Shown one piece after another: positions 6,208 to 13,687 of a DNA stretch of 27,333 bases (positions are counted from its first letter, which is position 1; every line of letters begins with the position of its first letter). Where the stretch lies: positions 1 to 27,333 of IMG/VR virus record IMGVR_UViG_3300042260_000700. The stretch is one strand, 5' to 3'. This DNA comes from a virus. The position numbers were made by a program, and so were the translations under genes. The notes under the pieces are model-generated. The model did not search any database. It saw nothing but the letters and a program-made list of their open reading frames with translations, and was not told the origin of the DNA.

Positions 6208-6379
6208 GAAAGAAGCAAGCATTGCTGCAGCAATTGGAATATTTATCGGGTTTCTTGCAGGTGTAATGATTGCAATGTCATTCGTCCGAGAACATCGTAA
6301 ATGTGAAGCATTACAGCGAGAACATGTTTTGCTGCATGAAATCATTTTGCAACAACAACAAGAATTAACAACAAGATAG
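6191..6379 (+). CDS. membrane protein with short coiled coil, possible i-spanin-like
   Basis: 62 aa. The transmembrane helix is about residues 9-31 (AAAIGIFIGFLAGVMIAMSF), followed by a charged, glutamine-rich coiled coil (QREHVLLHEIILQQQQ). The N-in anchor plus helical tail and the position after a muramidase resemble Rz-type inner-membrane spanins. It is shorter than usual, and no lipobox partner is visible nearby, so the call is tentative. Confidence 0.7.
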   Translation: MTELSKKEASIAAAIGIFIGFLAGVMIAMSFVREHRKCEALQREHVLLHEIILQQQQELTTR

Positions 6380-6380
6380 T

Positions 6381-6857
6381 ATGCGTATTAGAAGATTTTT
6401 TGATAGTTTGTATAACTTCTGGTATTTCCGTAAAGAGATATGGAATTTCCGAGGGTGGGACTACTCATTTCAACTCAGGTTATGGCGCAAGTCATTAATG
6501 CCACTACGCGATTGTCTCATTAATGGGTATGAAGTACATGTACCTCGTATGGCAAAGGTTGCTGCTATACAAGAAGCAATCGAATTGATTGATGCAATAT
6601 TGGCAGATGATTATATTGACAATGCTGAAGGGCAACTTGGAATCAATTTCTTAGATACAACAGAAGCTTCTGAAGCCCGCAAGGTTGTTGAATATGCAAA
6701 TGAGTTAGCTCAGAAAGATTGGCAACGTCTTTGGAGAATATTTGAAGGACAGAATTGGAATGAATACATCATGCTCCAAGATCGCAATAAGGATCTGGAA
6801 AGAGACCTTTGGGCCGAATGGTTCGATGGTACCGACCTCCGCGGATGGTGGGACTAG
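6381..6857 (+). CDS. conserved phage hypothetical ending in GWWD
   Basis: 158 aa, tryptophan-rich and helical, with an N-terminal basic aromatic segment (RRFFDSLYNFWYFRKEIWNF), a central helix pair and the C-terminal FDGTDLRGWWD. That tail is common to a conserved phage protein family of unknown function, as I recall it; no biochemical role is known to me. One base separates it from the previous stop. Cytoplasmic. Confidence 0.85.
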   Translation: MRIRRFFDSLYNFWYFRKEIWNFRGWDYSFQLRLWRKSLMPLRDCLINGYEVHVPRMAKVAAIQEAIELIDAILADDYIDNAEGQLGINFLDTTEASEARKVVEYANELAQKDWQRLWRIFEGQNWNEYIMLQDRNKDLERDLWAEWFDGTDLRGWWD

Positions 6858-6886
6858 GATTATTGCAAATAATTTCATATAATAAG
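6855..6886 (+). promoter_or_regulatory. class II-like promoter, overlapping a stop codon
   Basis: TAGGATTAT at 6855 (one mismatch to TTGGATAT; it contains the TAG stop of the previous gene) and TATAATAAG at 6878, spacing 23. It precedes the 6889 gene. Confidence 0.5.
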
Positions 6887-6888
6887 TT

Positions 6889-7095
6889 ATGAGAACAATA
6901 GAAGAACAAGCAACACATTTGCTAGAAAAAATGATGGTAGATGTGTCAATTGACTTTTGGCAAACAAAAGAATGCGCTATGGCTGCGTGTGATGTAATGT
7001 GTGATTTCATTAGAGATTCAATACCTAATGAAGACATTACTCCAATGGTAATCTATTGGGAAAAGGTTAAGCAACGAATACAAGAGAAACGATGA
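6889..7095 (+). CDS. small hypothetical protein
   Basis: 68 aa, helical, with cysteines at about 27, 33 and 37 (KECAMAACDVMCDF). No motif recognised. First gene after a class II-like promoter; overlaps the next gene by 4 nt (ATGA). Confidence 0.75.
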   Translation: MRTIEEQATHLLEKMMVDVSIDFWQTKECAMAACDVMCDFIRDSIPNEDITPMVIYWEKVKQRIQEKR

Positions 7096-7298
7096 GTGTA
7101 GTCCATAGGCCCAATAAAAATTTCGATAATGAAACTAAGACTCATATACCTTACTCAGAAATTGTTAGAGGCCAACTTAAATCTAGTTACGAAAAGTTTC
7201 GCGAAGCCAAAACATTGCCTGACAAAAAGAAAAAGAAAAAGGCTTTACCAGAGCCAGTACGTACTACAATGAACAAATGGTTTAGCAATGGAAAATGA
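7092..7298 (+). CDS. small basic protein with lysine tract
   Basis: 68 aa, with a run of lysines (DKKKKKKALP) and C-terminal tail MNKWFSNGK. The tail resembles IDKWFKTK at the end of the 15052 gene product, so the two may share a short C-terminal motif. ATGA-coupled to the preceding gene and overlaps the next by 11 nt. Function unknown. Confidence 0.75.
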   Translation: MSVVHRPNKNFDNETKTHIPYSEIVRGQLKSSYEKFREAKTLPDKKKKKKALPEPVRTTMNKWFSNGK

Positions 7299-7584
7299 AA
7301 TAGAACAACGAACTGAAGAACAAATACTAGAAAGTATTGCATATAACAAACGAGTTATTCGAGCATTGGAAATTATATTCATTGTGTTTGCGTTAGGTGT
7401 TGTAGGTTTCTTTATCAAAATGATTGCATATGGAAGTACACCGTTAGATATTATATCATATACAGCACTATTGATTGCATGTTGGAGACTATGGGAAACG
7501 GGTCGATCATTCGAGCTTGGTAAATTGTGGGATGAATTAGAATTATTAAAATATAAAGAGGAAAATAATGAAGAAATTTCTTAA
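7288..7584 (+). CDS. two-span small membrane protein
   Basis: 98 aa. A hydrophobic helix at about 27-48 (IIFIVFALGVVGFFIKMIAY) and a weaker one at about 55-70, with an acidic N-terminus and C-terminal helix. Overlaps both neighbours; likely coupled with the next membrane protein. No family recognised. Confidence 0.8.
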   Translation: MENEIEQRTEEQILESIAYNKRVIRALEIIFIVFALGVVGFFIKMIAYGSTPLDIISYTALLIACWRLWETGRSFELGKLWDELELLKYKEENNEEIS

Positions 7585-7753
7585 AACATTTGGAGCTGTA
7601 TTAATGGTATTTTCAGGATCAATTGCAACTGCAAAGTTCTTTTTATCTCCAGTATCATATACAAGTATGCTTTATGGCGTAGCTGGTATATTGATCCTAT
7701 ACCCAACTATTGAATCTTATAGAAAAATGTTTGATAACTTATTCGGTGAGTAA
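7568..7753 (+). CDS. two-span small membrane protein
   Basis: 61 aa. Hydrophobic segments at about 6-25 and 32-48 separated by a short polar turn. It overlaps the previous gene by 17 nt and its stop shares a base with the next start (TAATG). A holin-like topology is possible, but it is away from the muramidase and the role is unknown. Confidence 0.75.
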   Translation: MKKFLKTFGAVLMVFSGSIATAKFFLSPVSYTSMLYGVAGILILYPTIESYRKMFDNLFGE

Positions 7754-7986
7754 TGAAACAGATAGTAACGCAGTCAACGTGGTCACCAACCAGCTGGCCT
7801 ATGACATATGATGCACAAGGTGCAATCGACAATATAATGGGTGCAATAAATTTATTGCAAACGGAAAATGCAGAGTTACAAGCCAAAATTGAAGGCTATG
7901 AGAAGTATATTGCATTACTTGAAGGTCAAATTAAAATTGCAGAAAACATCATTTTACACAACGCTAACTTGGATTCTTCCAAATAA
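7753..7986 (+). CDS. small coiled-coil protein
   Basis: 77 aa. A polar N-terminus is followed by a heptad-rich helix (about 30-70; LLQTENAELQAKIEGYEKYI). No motif. The class II promoter for the next unit (TTGGATTCT, 7969) is embedded in its last codons. Confidence 0.75.
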   Translation: MKQIVTQSTWSPTSWPMTYDAQGAIDNIMGAINLLQTENAELQAKIEGYEKYIALLEGQIKIAENIILHNANLDSSK

Positions 7987-8000
7987 TTTCTTATAATAAA
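7969..8000 (+). promoter_or_regulatory. class II promoter embedded in a coding end
   Basis: TTGGATTCT at 7969 lies within the final codons of the previous gene, and TATAATAAAA follows at 7992, spacing 23. It precedes the ATG at 8010. Confidence 0.65.
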
Positions 8001-8009
8001 ATAAAATCT

Positions 8010-8414
8010 ATGACAAAATACACAAACCGATATGGAGACCGCTATGAGTTCGGTCTCTTACCAAATGGCAACATCTTATGGATAGGCAAATTCAAATGGT
8101 GCCGTTGGGGAGTGCCTAACGTGTATGATAAAGCATATGCAAAATATCAGGAAGACGGCGGCACTGAGAGTTTGGAGTCGTTCATCAAGTTAGTTCATGA
8201 GTGGGATGAGGAGAATTCCACTTATACAGAGACTGCAAAAAAATATGGACAATATGTCTATTCAGATAATGATACTATCGATATGGTAGATCCATCAGGC
8301 GGACCTTACATTGCTCGTGGTAACAACATGGAATCATTTTCACCAGAGTTTGTAGGCAAGATTGTGCATAGTTTCAATCGCCTTGAAGAAGGTTATGAAA
8401 TTGTTTGCAGTTGA
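8010..8414 (+). CDS. hypothetical phage protein
   Basis: 134 aa, aromatic N-terminal half with paired tryptophans and glycines (ILWIGKFKWCRWG), suggestive of a beta-rich fold, and a polar C-terminal half. No membrane helix. I do not recognise the family. First gene after the 7969 promoter. Confidence 0.8.
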   Translation: MTKYTNRYGDRYEFGLLPNGNILWIGKFKWCRWGVPNVYDKAYAKYQEDGGTESLESFIKLVHEWDEENSTYTETAKKYGQYVYSDNDTIDMVDPSGGPYIARGNNMESFSPEFVGKIVHSFNRLEEGYEIVCS

Positions 8415-8439
8415 ATAAATAATTTTCAAAATAAAGTTC

Positions 8440-8820
8440 ATGTCAGAATTATTTTTACTTAGAGGATTACCAGGTTCAGGCAAGTCAACATTAGCAAAAA
8501 TGATCTGCAATCAACACGTTGAAGCAGATATGTTTTTTATGCAAGATGGAGAATATAAATTTGACGCAACTAAACTAAAACAAGCACATGCTTGGTGTCA
8601 AGGTAGAACTGAATCCTGGATGGAAAAAGGTTATAATGTAGTAGTTTCAAATACATTTACCACTGAGTGGGAAATAGATGTTTACTATGGATTAGCTCTA
8701 AAATATGGTTATCGAGTACACTCATTAGTAGTAGAAAACCGTCATGGTGGAGTAAACGAACATGGTGTACCTGCTGATAAATTAGAACAAATGAAAAATA
8801 GATTTGAAATCAAATTATGA
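8440..8820 (+). CDS. P-loop kinase, N4BP2L1-like / polynucleotide-kinase-like
   Basis: 126 aa. Walker A GLPGSGKST near residues 9-17. The following FDATKLKQAHAWCQGRTES and the strand VVVSNTFTTEWEI match the AAA kinase group around NEDD4-binding protein 2-like 1, relatives of T4 polynucleotide kinase and zeta toxins. It is expected to bind ATP and phosphorylate a nucleic acid, nucleotide or sugar. No phosphatase domain is present. An RNA ligase lies about 1.2 kb downstream, so 5'-end healing is plausible but unproved. Its stop overlaps the next start as ATGA. Confidence 0.85.
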   Translation: MSELFLLRGLPGSGKSTLAKMICNQHVEADMFFMQDGEYKFDATKLKQAHAWCQGRTESWMEKGYNVVVSNTFTTEWEIDVYYGLALKYGYRVHSLVVENRHGGVNEHGVPADKLEQMKNRFEIKL

Positions 8821-9026
8821 AAGATTTAATTGAAGCGCTAACCATATTAGCAAAATATATGGACCTAGAAGAAAAATGGCCAACTCATTGCGAACATGAT
8901 GTTCTTTATGTTTGCAATATTAATGAAGAAGATGTATCCGAAGAGGATATGAAACGATTAGATGAACTTGGTTTCTTTCCAAGTGATGATGGAGGATTTA
9001 TGTCATACCGATTTGGTTCTTGTTAA
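8817..9026 (+). CDS. small acidic hypothetical protein
   Basis: 69 aa, acidic, with a CEHDVLYVCN segment and a GFFPSDDGGFMSYRFGSC tail that looks like a small alpha/beta domain. ATGA-coupled to the kinase gene. Function unknown. Confidence 0.75.
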   Translation: MKDLIEALTILAKYMDLEEKWPTHCEHDVLYVCNINEEDVSEEDMKRLDELGFFPSDDGGFMSYRFGSC

Positions 9027-9037
9027 AAAATAAAATT

Positions 9038-9358
9038 ATGGAATTTAATAGTTATAAAGAATATAGAGAATATGTTCAAGAAGAATGGAGAGATGGATAT
9101 ATAAATGAATTATTTTGGGACGAATTAATTCTTGAAAAAAAAGAAGATTTACCATATGAGTGTGAATCTAGAACAATAGAATATAGACCGTTAACAGAAG
9201 AAGAATTTGATTTTAAATTTTTGCCTCAATTCTCTAGACATTCTATATATGTTATGCAAGATGTGCTTAATCAAATTTTATTGGGAGAAGATGAAACTTT
9301 TATCACTGAAAATAAAGTAAAACAAATCAGAGATTTATTTGAAGACTTACTTAAATAA
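9038..9358 (+). CDS. acidic hypothetical protein
   Basis: 106 aa from ATG 9038, which follows an A-rich leader; an in-frame TTG at 9020 is less likely because it overlaps the previous stop without a leader. Very acidic and helical (SYKEYREYVQEEW at the start). Strongly charged small acidic proteins can be nucleic-acid mimics, but nothing specific supports that here. Confidence 0.75.
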   Translation: MEFNSYKEYREYVQEEWRDGYINELFWDELILEKKEDLPYECESRTIEYRPLTEEEFDFKFLPQFSRHSIYVMQDVLNQILLGEDETFITENKVKQIRDLFEDLLK

Positions 9359-9363
9359 ATAAA

Positions 9364-9624
9364 ATGCTTGGATTAATAATATTAATATATGTTTTAGGAT
9401 TTTTTACATCGTTAATGGTGTTGCATATCTTTAAGAATGAATTAGATGTAAATCATTATAATCCACCTCATCCTGCGTATTACGATGATTACAATTCAAA
9501 TGCTGAAGCCTTTGTTTCATTTAGTTTAATATGGCCGATCTTTTGGTTTCTAAACATGTTAAGATGTATGTGGAAAGGATTAGTTTGGATCTCTACTCAA
9601 TTCGAAAAAAATAAAAACAATTAA
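9364..9624 (+). CDS. two-span membrane protein
   Basis: 86 aa. N-terminal hydrophobic helix (about 2-22) and a second at about 50-70 (SFSLIWPIFWFLNMLR), with a polar, proline- and tyrosine-rich loop between. Unknown function. Confidence 0.75.
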   Translation: MLGLIILIYVLGFFTSLMVLHIFKNELDVNHYNPPHPAYYDDYNSNAEAFVSFSLIWPIFWFLNMLRCMWKGLVWISTQFEKNKNN

Positions 9625-9633
9625 AATAAAATT

Positions 9634-9975
9634 ATGAAAGTAGTAAGAATATCAGAAGGATTAGTGTTTGATGATGGAACACAATTATATTCAAACCACA
9701 TGAGTGATTGCTGTGAGCACCACTACTTAGATTTTGAACATATCAGTCTAAGTGATTTTGAGGGATTAGAATTTGATTTATCAAACGATAATTTCTTTGA
9801 AAGAGTTCCTGATTATGGAATTCGTTTAATCCCAACAAATGGACACCCAATCTCTATCCCAGGTTATGGATACAACAATGGTTATTATAGTGACAACCTT
9901 GACTTAGTAATATCATCTCCAGGTAAGAGGGATAAAGAATATGATATTACAGAGTGTCAAGTAATAGAAGGATAA
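9634..9975 (+). CDS. conserved phage hypothetical (GYGYNNGYYSDN motif)
   Basis: 113 aa. It contains SDCCEHHYLDF near residue 24, LSDFEGLEF, and PGYGYNNGYYSDNLDLVI near 75-92. This pattern matches a widely distributed conserved phage and bacterial protein of unknown function that I have seen in similar contexts. The Cys-Cys-x-His-His cluster could bind a metal. Directly before the RNA ligase, spacing 12 nt. Confidence 0.8.
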   Translation: MKVVRISEGLVFDDGTQLYSNHMSDCCEHHYLDFEHISLSDFEGLEFDLSNDNFFERVPDYGIRLIPTNGHPISIPGYGYNNGYYSDNLDLVISSPGKRDKEYDITECQVIEG

Positions 9976-9987
9976 AAAAATATTAAA

Positions 9988-11106
9988 ATGGAAAACAACA
10001 ATAGTGTATGTTACGTAGGAATCGTAACTGAAGTAAAAGCAATTGAAGGTGCTGACAACATCGAACAAGTAGTTGTAGGTGGATGGAATGCTATTACTAA
10101 AAAAGGTGAATATTTTGAAGGTAACGCAGTAATAATTGCAACTACCGATGCAGTAATTCCTTTTGAATTATCTGAAAAAATGGGAGTTACTTCTTACCTA
10201 AGAAAAGGACAAAGAGTAAGAACAGTTAAATTAAGAGGAGTCTACTCAGAGTGTTTACTTATCCCAGGTACTTACTATAAAGAAAAGTTCTTAGTAGAAG
10301 GTAAAGACTGTATGGAAAAATTAGGAATTACCAAATACGAACCACCAGCTGTACAAATCCAACTTGCTTCAGGTCGTAAATTAAAATACCACCAAAATCC
10401 AAACTTTGGAGTATATTACAAGTTTCCTAACTTGAAAAACGTAACAGGAATGTTTACTGAAGAGGATAATGTAGTAATTACTAGAAAAATCCACGGTACA
10501 AATGCTCGTTATGGTATTGTTAAGAAAAAGAAAATATCTATTTGGGATAAAGTAAAACGATTCTTTGGCAATAAATGGGTAGAATATGAATACGTTTATG
10601 GTTCACATAACGTTGAAAAAGGATCTGATTCACAAGGATTCTATTCTACCGATGTATGGAGAACTATTGCTGACGAATACAAAATCAAAGAGAAGTTGTG
10701 GGAATATGTAAAAGAGTATTACGTACCTCAACATTTAGGTAGTGGTATTGTGATATATGGTGAGATCTACGGACACGGAATCCAAAAGAACTATGATTAT
10801 GGTTTAAAGGATATTAAGTTTGCTGGATTTGATGTTGAGGTTGACGGAGACTACCAATCTTACTTCAATGAAAGAACAATCTTCCACATTTTGGATTTAC
10901 CAACCGTAGAATTGTTGTATCGTGGTAACTGGTCTAAAGAAGAACAAGACCAATTGGTGTTCGATAACTTTATCGAAGATACTAAAGTACCACATGAAGG
11001 TATCGTTATTAAAGCATTAGATGGTAACCGACAAAAAGTAGCCAAAGTAATCAACCCAGATTACCTAATCTATGGAGAAAAACATAATGTGGGAGATAGC
11101 CACTAG
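9988..11106 (+). CDS. RNA ligase, Rnl5/DraRnl-like, with N-terminal OB-type domain
   Basis: 372 aa. The N-terminal domain (about 1-115) is as in Deinococcus-type RNA ligase. The nucleotidyltransferase core has motif I K167-IHGTN (adenylated lysine), a YGSHNVEKG segment (204-212), motif IIIa YGEIYGHG (257-264), motif IV HEGIVIK (336-342) and motif V KVAKVINP (350-357). The enzyme seals nicked or broken RNA using ATP. In phages, such ligases with a kinase counter anticodon nucleases. Here a P-loop kinase lies upstream and the window has interrupted tRNA-like genes, so repair or splicing of tRNA is a reasonable hypothesis. Confidence 0.9.
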   Translation: MENNNSVCYVGIVTEVKAIEGADNIEQVVVGGWNAITKKGEYFEGNAVIIATTDAVIPFELSEKMGVTSYLRKGQRVRTVKLRGVYSECLLIPGTYYKEKFLVEGKDCMEKLGITKYEPPAVQIQLASGRKLKYHQNPNFGVYYKFPNLKNVTGMFTEEDNVVITRKIHGTNARYGIVKKKKISIWDKVKRFFGNKWVEYEYVYGSHNVEKGSDSQGFYSTDVWRTIADEYKIKEKLWEYVKEYYVPQHLGSGIVIYGEIYGHGIQKNYDYGLKDIKFAGFDVEVDGDYQSYFNERTIFHILDLPTVELLYRGNWSKEEQDQLVFDNFIEDTKVPHEGIVIKALDGNRQKVAKVINPDYLIYGEKHNVGDSH

Positions 11107-11113
11107 CAACAGG

Positions 11114-11146
11114 TTGGATAAATGAAAACAATTTCTTATTATATAG
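11114..11146 (+). promoter_or_regulatory. class II promoter of the NAD module
   Basis: TTGGATAAA at 11114 and TATTATATAG at 11137, spacing 23. It precedes the prs-nadV pair. Confidence 0.7.
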
Positions 11147-11157
11147 AAAAATAAGAT

Positions 11158-12090
11158 ATGATGATAATATTAAATTTAGCAAAACCCGAAAAATCAGATA
11201 TCAAATTCAAAATCGATACATTTCCTGATGGACAACAACAACTTCGATTCGAAGGGTTACAGATTGGCCTTATTAAAGGATATGATAATCCTAATTTTGA
11301 TTATCAAATCACAATCAAGTCTCGTTTAAATAATTTTAAAGACTTAGAATTGATATGTTGTGCAGTTGCATCATTACGAGAATTAGGTATTACGAAAATC
11401 CATTTAGCTACACCTTATTTTCTAGGAAGTAGAAGTGATAGAAAATTTGAAGAAGGATCAAATAACTATTTGAAAACGGTTATTTGCCCAATTATCAATT
11501 CATTGAATTTTAAATCAGTAACTGTCCTAGACCCACATTCGGATGTATTAGAAGCATGTTTAAATAACTTTAGGAAAGTTAATAATTTTGCTCTAGTTGA
11601 TGACGCACTTTCATACTTAATTGGAGAAGATGAAGAAGACCAAATCGTATTAGTTTCACCGGACGCAGGTGCTTACAAGAAAATATTTGATGTTGCTAAG
11701 GAGTTTGACATTGAAAAAATCATTACAGCAACTAAAGTTCGTGACTTAAAAACAGGTCAAATCCTACGAACCGAAGTTCCAACACTAGATCAACATAACA
11801 ATCTAAAATATGTTATTGTAGATGATATCTGTGATGGTGGTAGAACATTTATTGAATTGGCAAAAGCAATTAAAGGTAATCGCCCAACCGCTGAAATTTA
11901 TTTAGTAGTAACACATGGTATTTTCAGTGGTGGTTTTGATGATCTTGATGTATTTTTTGATGGTATATTTTGTACCAATTCATATGAAGATATTGAATCT
12001 AAAGTATATGGTGCTAAAGCATCCACTACAAATAGTAAAGGATCCAGTATAACTAAACCAAATTTTGTAAGACAATTAAATATATTCTAA
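11158..12090 (+). CDS. prs: ribose-phosphate pyrophosphokinase homologue (Prs/Adps-like)
   Basis: 310 aa, usual Prs length. Motifs: SRSDR (91-95, position of the ATP-binding loop), DPHS (125-128), VSPDAGAYKK (166-175), KVRD (193-196, catalytic-lysine region) and the PRPP loop VDDICDGGRT (221-230). A classical Prs makes PRPP from ribose-5-phosphate and ATP. The phage homologue Adps of the NARP1 pathway instead pyrophosphorylates ADP-ribose. Pairing with a NadV homologue 1 nt downstream fits either. Sequence alone does not decide the substrate. An ATG at 11161 is an equal alternative start. Confidence 0.9.
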   Translation: MMIILNLAKPEKSDIKFKIDTFPDGQQQLRFEGLQIGLIKGYDNPNFDYQITIKSRLNNFKDLELICCAVASLRELGITKIHLATPYFLGSRSDRKFEEGSNNYLKTVICPIINSLNFKSVTVLDPHSDVLEACLNNFRKVNNFALVDDALSYLIGEDEEDQIVLVSPDAGAYKKIFDVAKEFDIEKIITATKVRDLKTGQILRTEVPTLDQHNNLKYVIVDDICDGGRTFIELAKAIKGNRPTAEIYLVVTHGIFSGGFDDLDVFFDGIFCTNSYEDIESKVYGAKASTTNSKGSSITKPNFVRQLNIF

Positions 12091-12091
12091 T

Positions 12092-12922
12092 ATGAATCCA
12101 TTACTTTTAACCGATGGTTATAAAACAGGCCACCACCAACAGTATCCAAAAGGAACAACGTTGGTTTATTCAAATTTCACTCCACGTAGCAACAAGTATG
12201 CTCCAAAAGGTTGTGATCAAGTAGTATCATTTGGGCAACAAATGGTAATGCAACAAATCCACGAAGCATTCCAAAATGAATTCTTTAGTCGTCCTAAGGA
12301 ACAAGTTTGTGGTGAAATGAAACGTGAGTTGTCAATGTATCTAAACACTGACTATGATGTATCTCATTTTGAGGCATTGTGGGATTTACAGTATCTTCCA
12401 ATTACCGTAAAAGCATTACCTGAAGGTACATTAACCCCAATTAAAGTTCCTGTATTGACTATTTACAATACACACCCTGACTTCTATTGGGTTACCAATT
12501 ATTTAGAAACAATCCTTTCCAACCTATTGTGGAAACCAATGACATCGGCTACCATTGCTCACCAATACAGAAAAGTATTGACTAAATGGCAAGAAAAAAC
12601 TGATGCTGAAAAATCATGGTTTATCGATTGGCAAGGACATGACTTCTCAATGCGTGGAATGGATAGCGTTGAAGCAGTCATCAGTTCAGGTGTAGCCCAT
12701 TTAACTTCATTCATGGGTTCAGATAGTTTACCTGCAATTTATGGAGCTCGTAAATATTATGGAGCTGAAGGCCCAGTTGCTGGATCAGTAAACGCAACGG
12801 AGCATAGTGTAGCCTGTGCATTAACAGAGTTTATTGATATTGAAGTTGAAGAAGAATATTTAGTCGAAGTTGAATATGATGATCTAGGAAATATTATTTC
12901 GGAGACTGAGATTTTGGAATAA
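12092..12922 (+). CDS. nadV: nicotinamide phosphoribosyltransferase homologue, N-terminal piece
   Basis: 276 aa: the N-terminal part of a NadV/NAMPT-family enzyme (Namat in NARP1). Visible are TDGYKTGHHQQYP (7-19), HDFSMRGM (183-190, nicotinamide-site Phe and Arg), MGSDS (208-212, substrate Asp) and NATEHSVACA (234-243, phosphorylated catalytic His238). The normal enzyme continues directly into the phosphate-binding half. Here the frame ends at TAA 12920 after an acidic linker (EVEEEYLVEVEYDD), and the rest is encoded from 13688. The last 29 nt also encode the C-terminus of the antisense HNH gene. Likely functional only if the two pieces associate. Confidence 0.9.
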   Translation: MNPLLLTDGYKTGHHQQYPKGTTLVYSNFTPRSNKYAPKGCDQVVSFGQQMVMQQIHEAFQNEFFSRPKEQVCGEMKRELSMYLNTDYDVSHFEALWDLQYLPITVKALPEGTLTPIKVPVLTIYNTHPDFYWVTNYLETILSNLLWKPMTSATIAHQYRKVLTKWQEKTDAEKSWFIDWQGHDFSMRGMDSVEAVISSGVAHLTSFMGSDSLPAIYGARKYYGAEGPVAGSVNATEHSVACALTEFIDIEVEEEYLVEVEYDDLGNIISETEILE

Positions 12923-13640
12923 ATGACCATCCCAATTGTTCATATGTATATCCAACCATAGAATCATCTAAGCCGATAGAAGTTTTTACTAGTTTTTTCG
13001 TTATTATTGTACTGCTATTTGTTTTACATCTAGATCTAATAACATCAGCAGAAACACCTAATATATCTGCTGGCTCTTTGGCTGTTTTAAATATACCAAT
13101 TGGCGTTACATATTCTCCTTTATATGACGCATTTCGTTCCGGATGATTTGTTTTAGTAGAAGATATTTTTAATTTAGTTTCAATCGACCTAGGCTTTTTA
13201 TATAGCGGATGATTTGTTCCAGTTCTTCCTCGCATAGGGTTTTCGTCAGATAACATACGAGCTCGTATTATCTCAATATGGTTTTTATTCAATTTCTTAT
13301 TTGAGTGCAACGATGAATTACTGCGTTGAAATGCTAATTTAGCTTCATCATATGTGCGTGATGATATTTTATAATCTCGTTTAACGTCTCCTGTTACTTG
13401 ATTACACATTGCAAAGAACGCGAAAGCTAATTTATAATTATCGGGATATATTCTAATAAGTAGCCAATGTGCTATAAAATGTTCTCGGGCTGTAAGTAAT
13501 ACTAAATTCGATTTTGAGTTATCTCCACCCATACATTTTGGAATAATATGATGGCGTTCGAAATAAACATGTTTAGACTTAATTCGGTTGGAATTTAACG
13601 CATTATTTATTATATTATTATAAATTAATTGGTAGTTCAT
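12894..13640 (-). CDS. HNH homing endonuclease inserted antisense within nadV
   Basis: 248 aa from ATG at 13640; longer upstream starts read into the leader of the nadV C-piece and spoil homology. The HNH core is ERHHIIPKCMGGD (28-40) then NLVLLTAREHFIAHW. The second HNH enzyme at 20918 begins in the same way (MNYQ-I-, ERHHI-P-C-GG, NLV-LTAREHFI-H). The C-terminus has a NUMOD1-like segment (TPIGIFKTAKEPADILGVSA). It is the only confident minus-strand gene in the window. Only about 47 nt of the insert is non-coding, so this is not a group I intron or an intein but a free-standing endonuclease. Confidence 0.88.
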   Translation of the reverse strand: MNYQLIYNNIINNALNSNRIKSKHVYFERHHIIPKCMGGDNSKSNLVLLTAREHFIAHWLLIRIYPDNYKLAFAFFAMCNQVTGDVKRDYKISSRTYDEAKLAFQRSNSSLHSNKKLNKNHIEIIRARMLSDENPMRGRTGTNHPLYKKPRSIETKLKISSTKTNHPERNASYKGEYVTPIGIFKTAKEPADILGVSADVIRSRCKTNSSTIITKKLVKTSIGLDDSMVGYTYEQLGWSFIPKSQSPK

Positions 13641-13687
13641 ATTAATATATATGGCTCCGGCACACATAACAAACAAAAAATTTATTT

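Noticed and set aside
13641-13687. Strong dedicated promoter for the antisense HNH gene
   Set aside because: TTTG and TATATATT occur on the minus strand, but neither matches the two phage promoter classes at 23-nt spacing; AT-rich sequence gives such matches easily.
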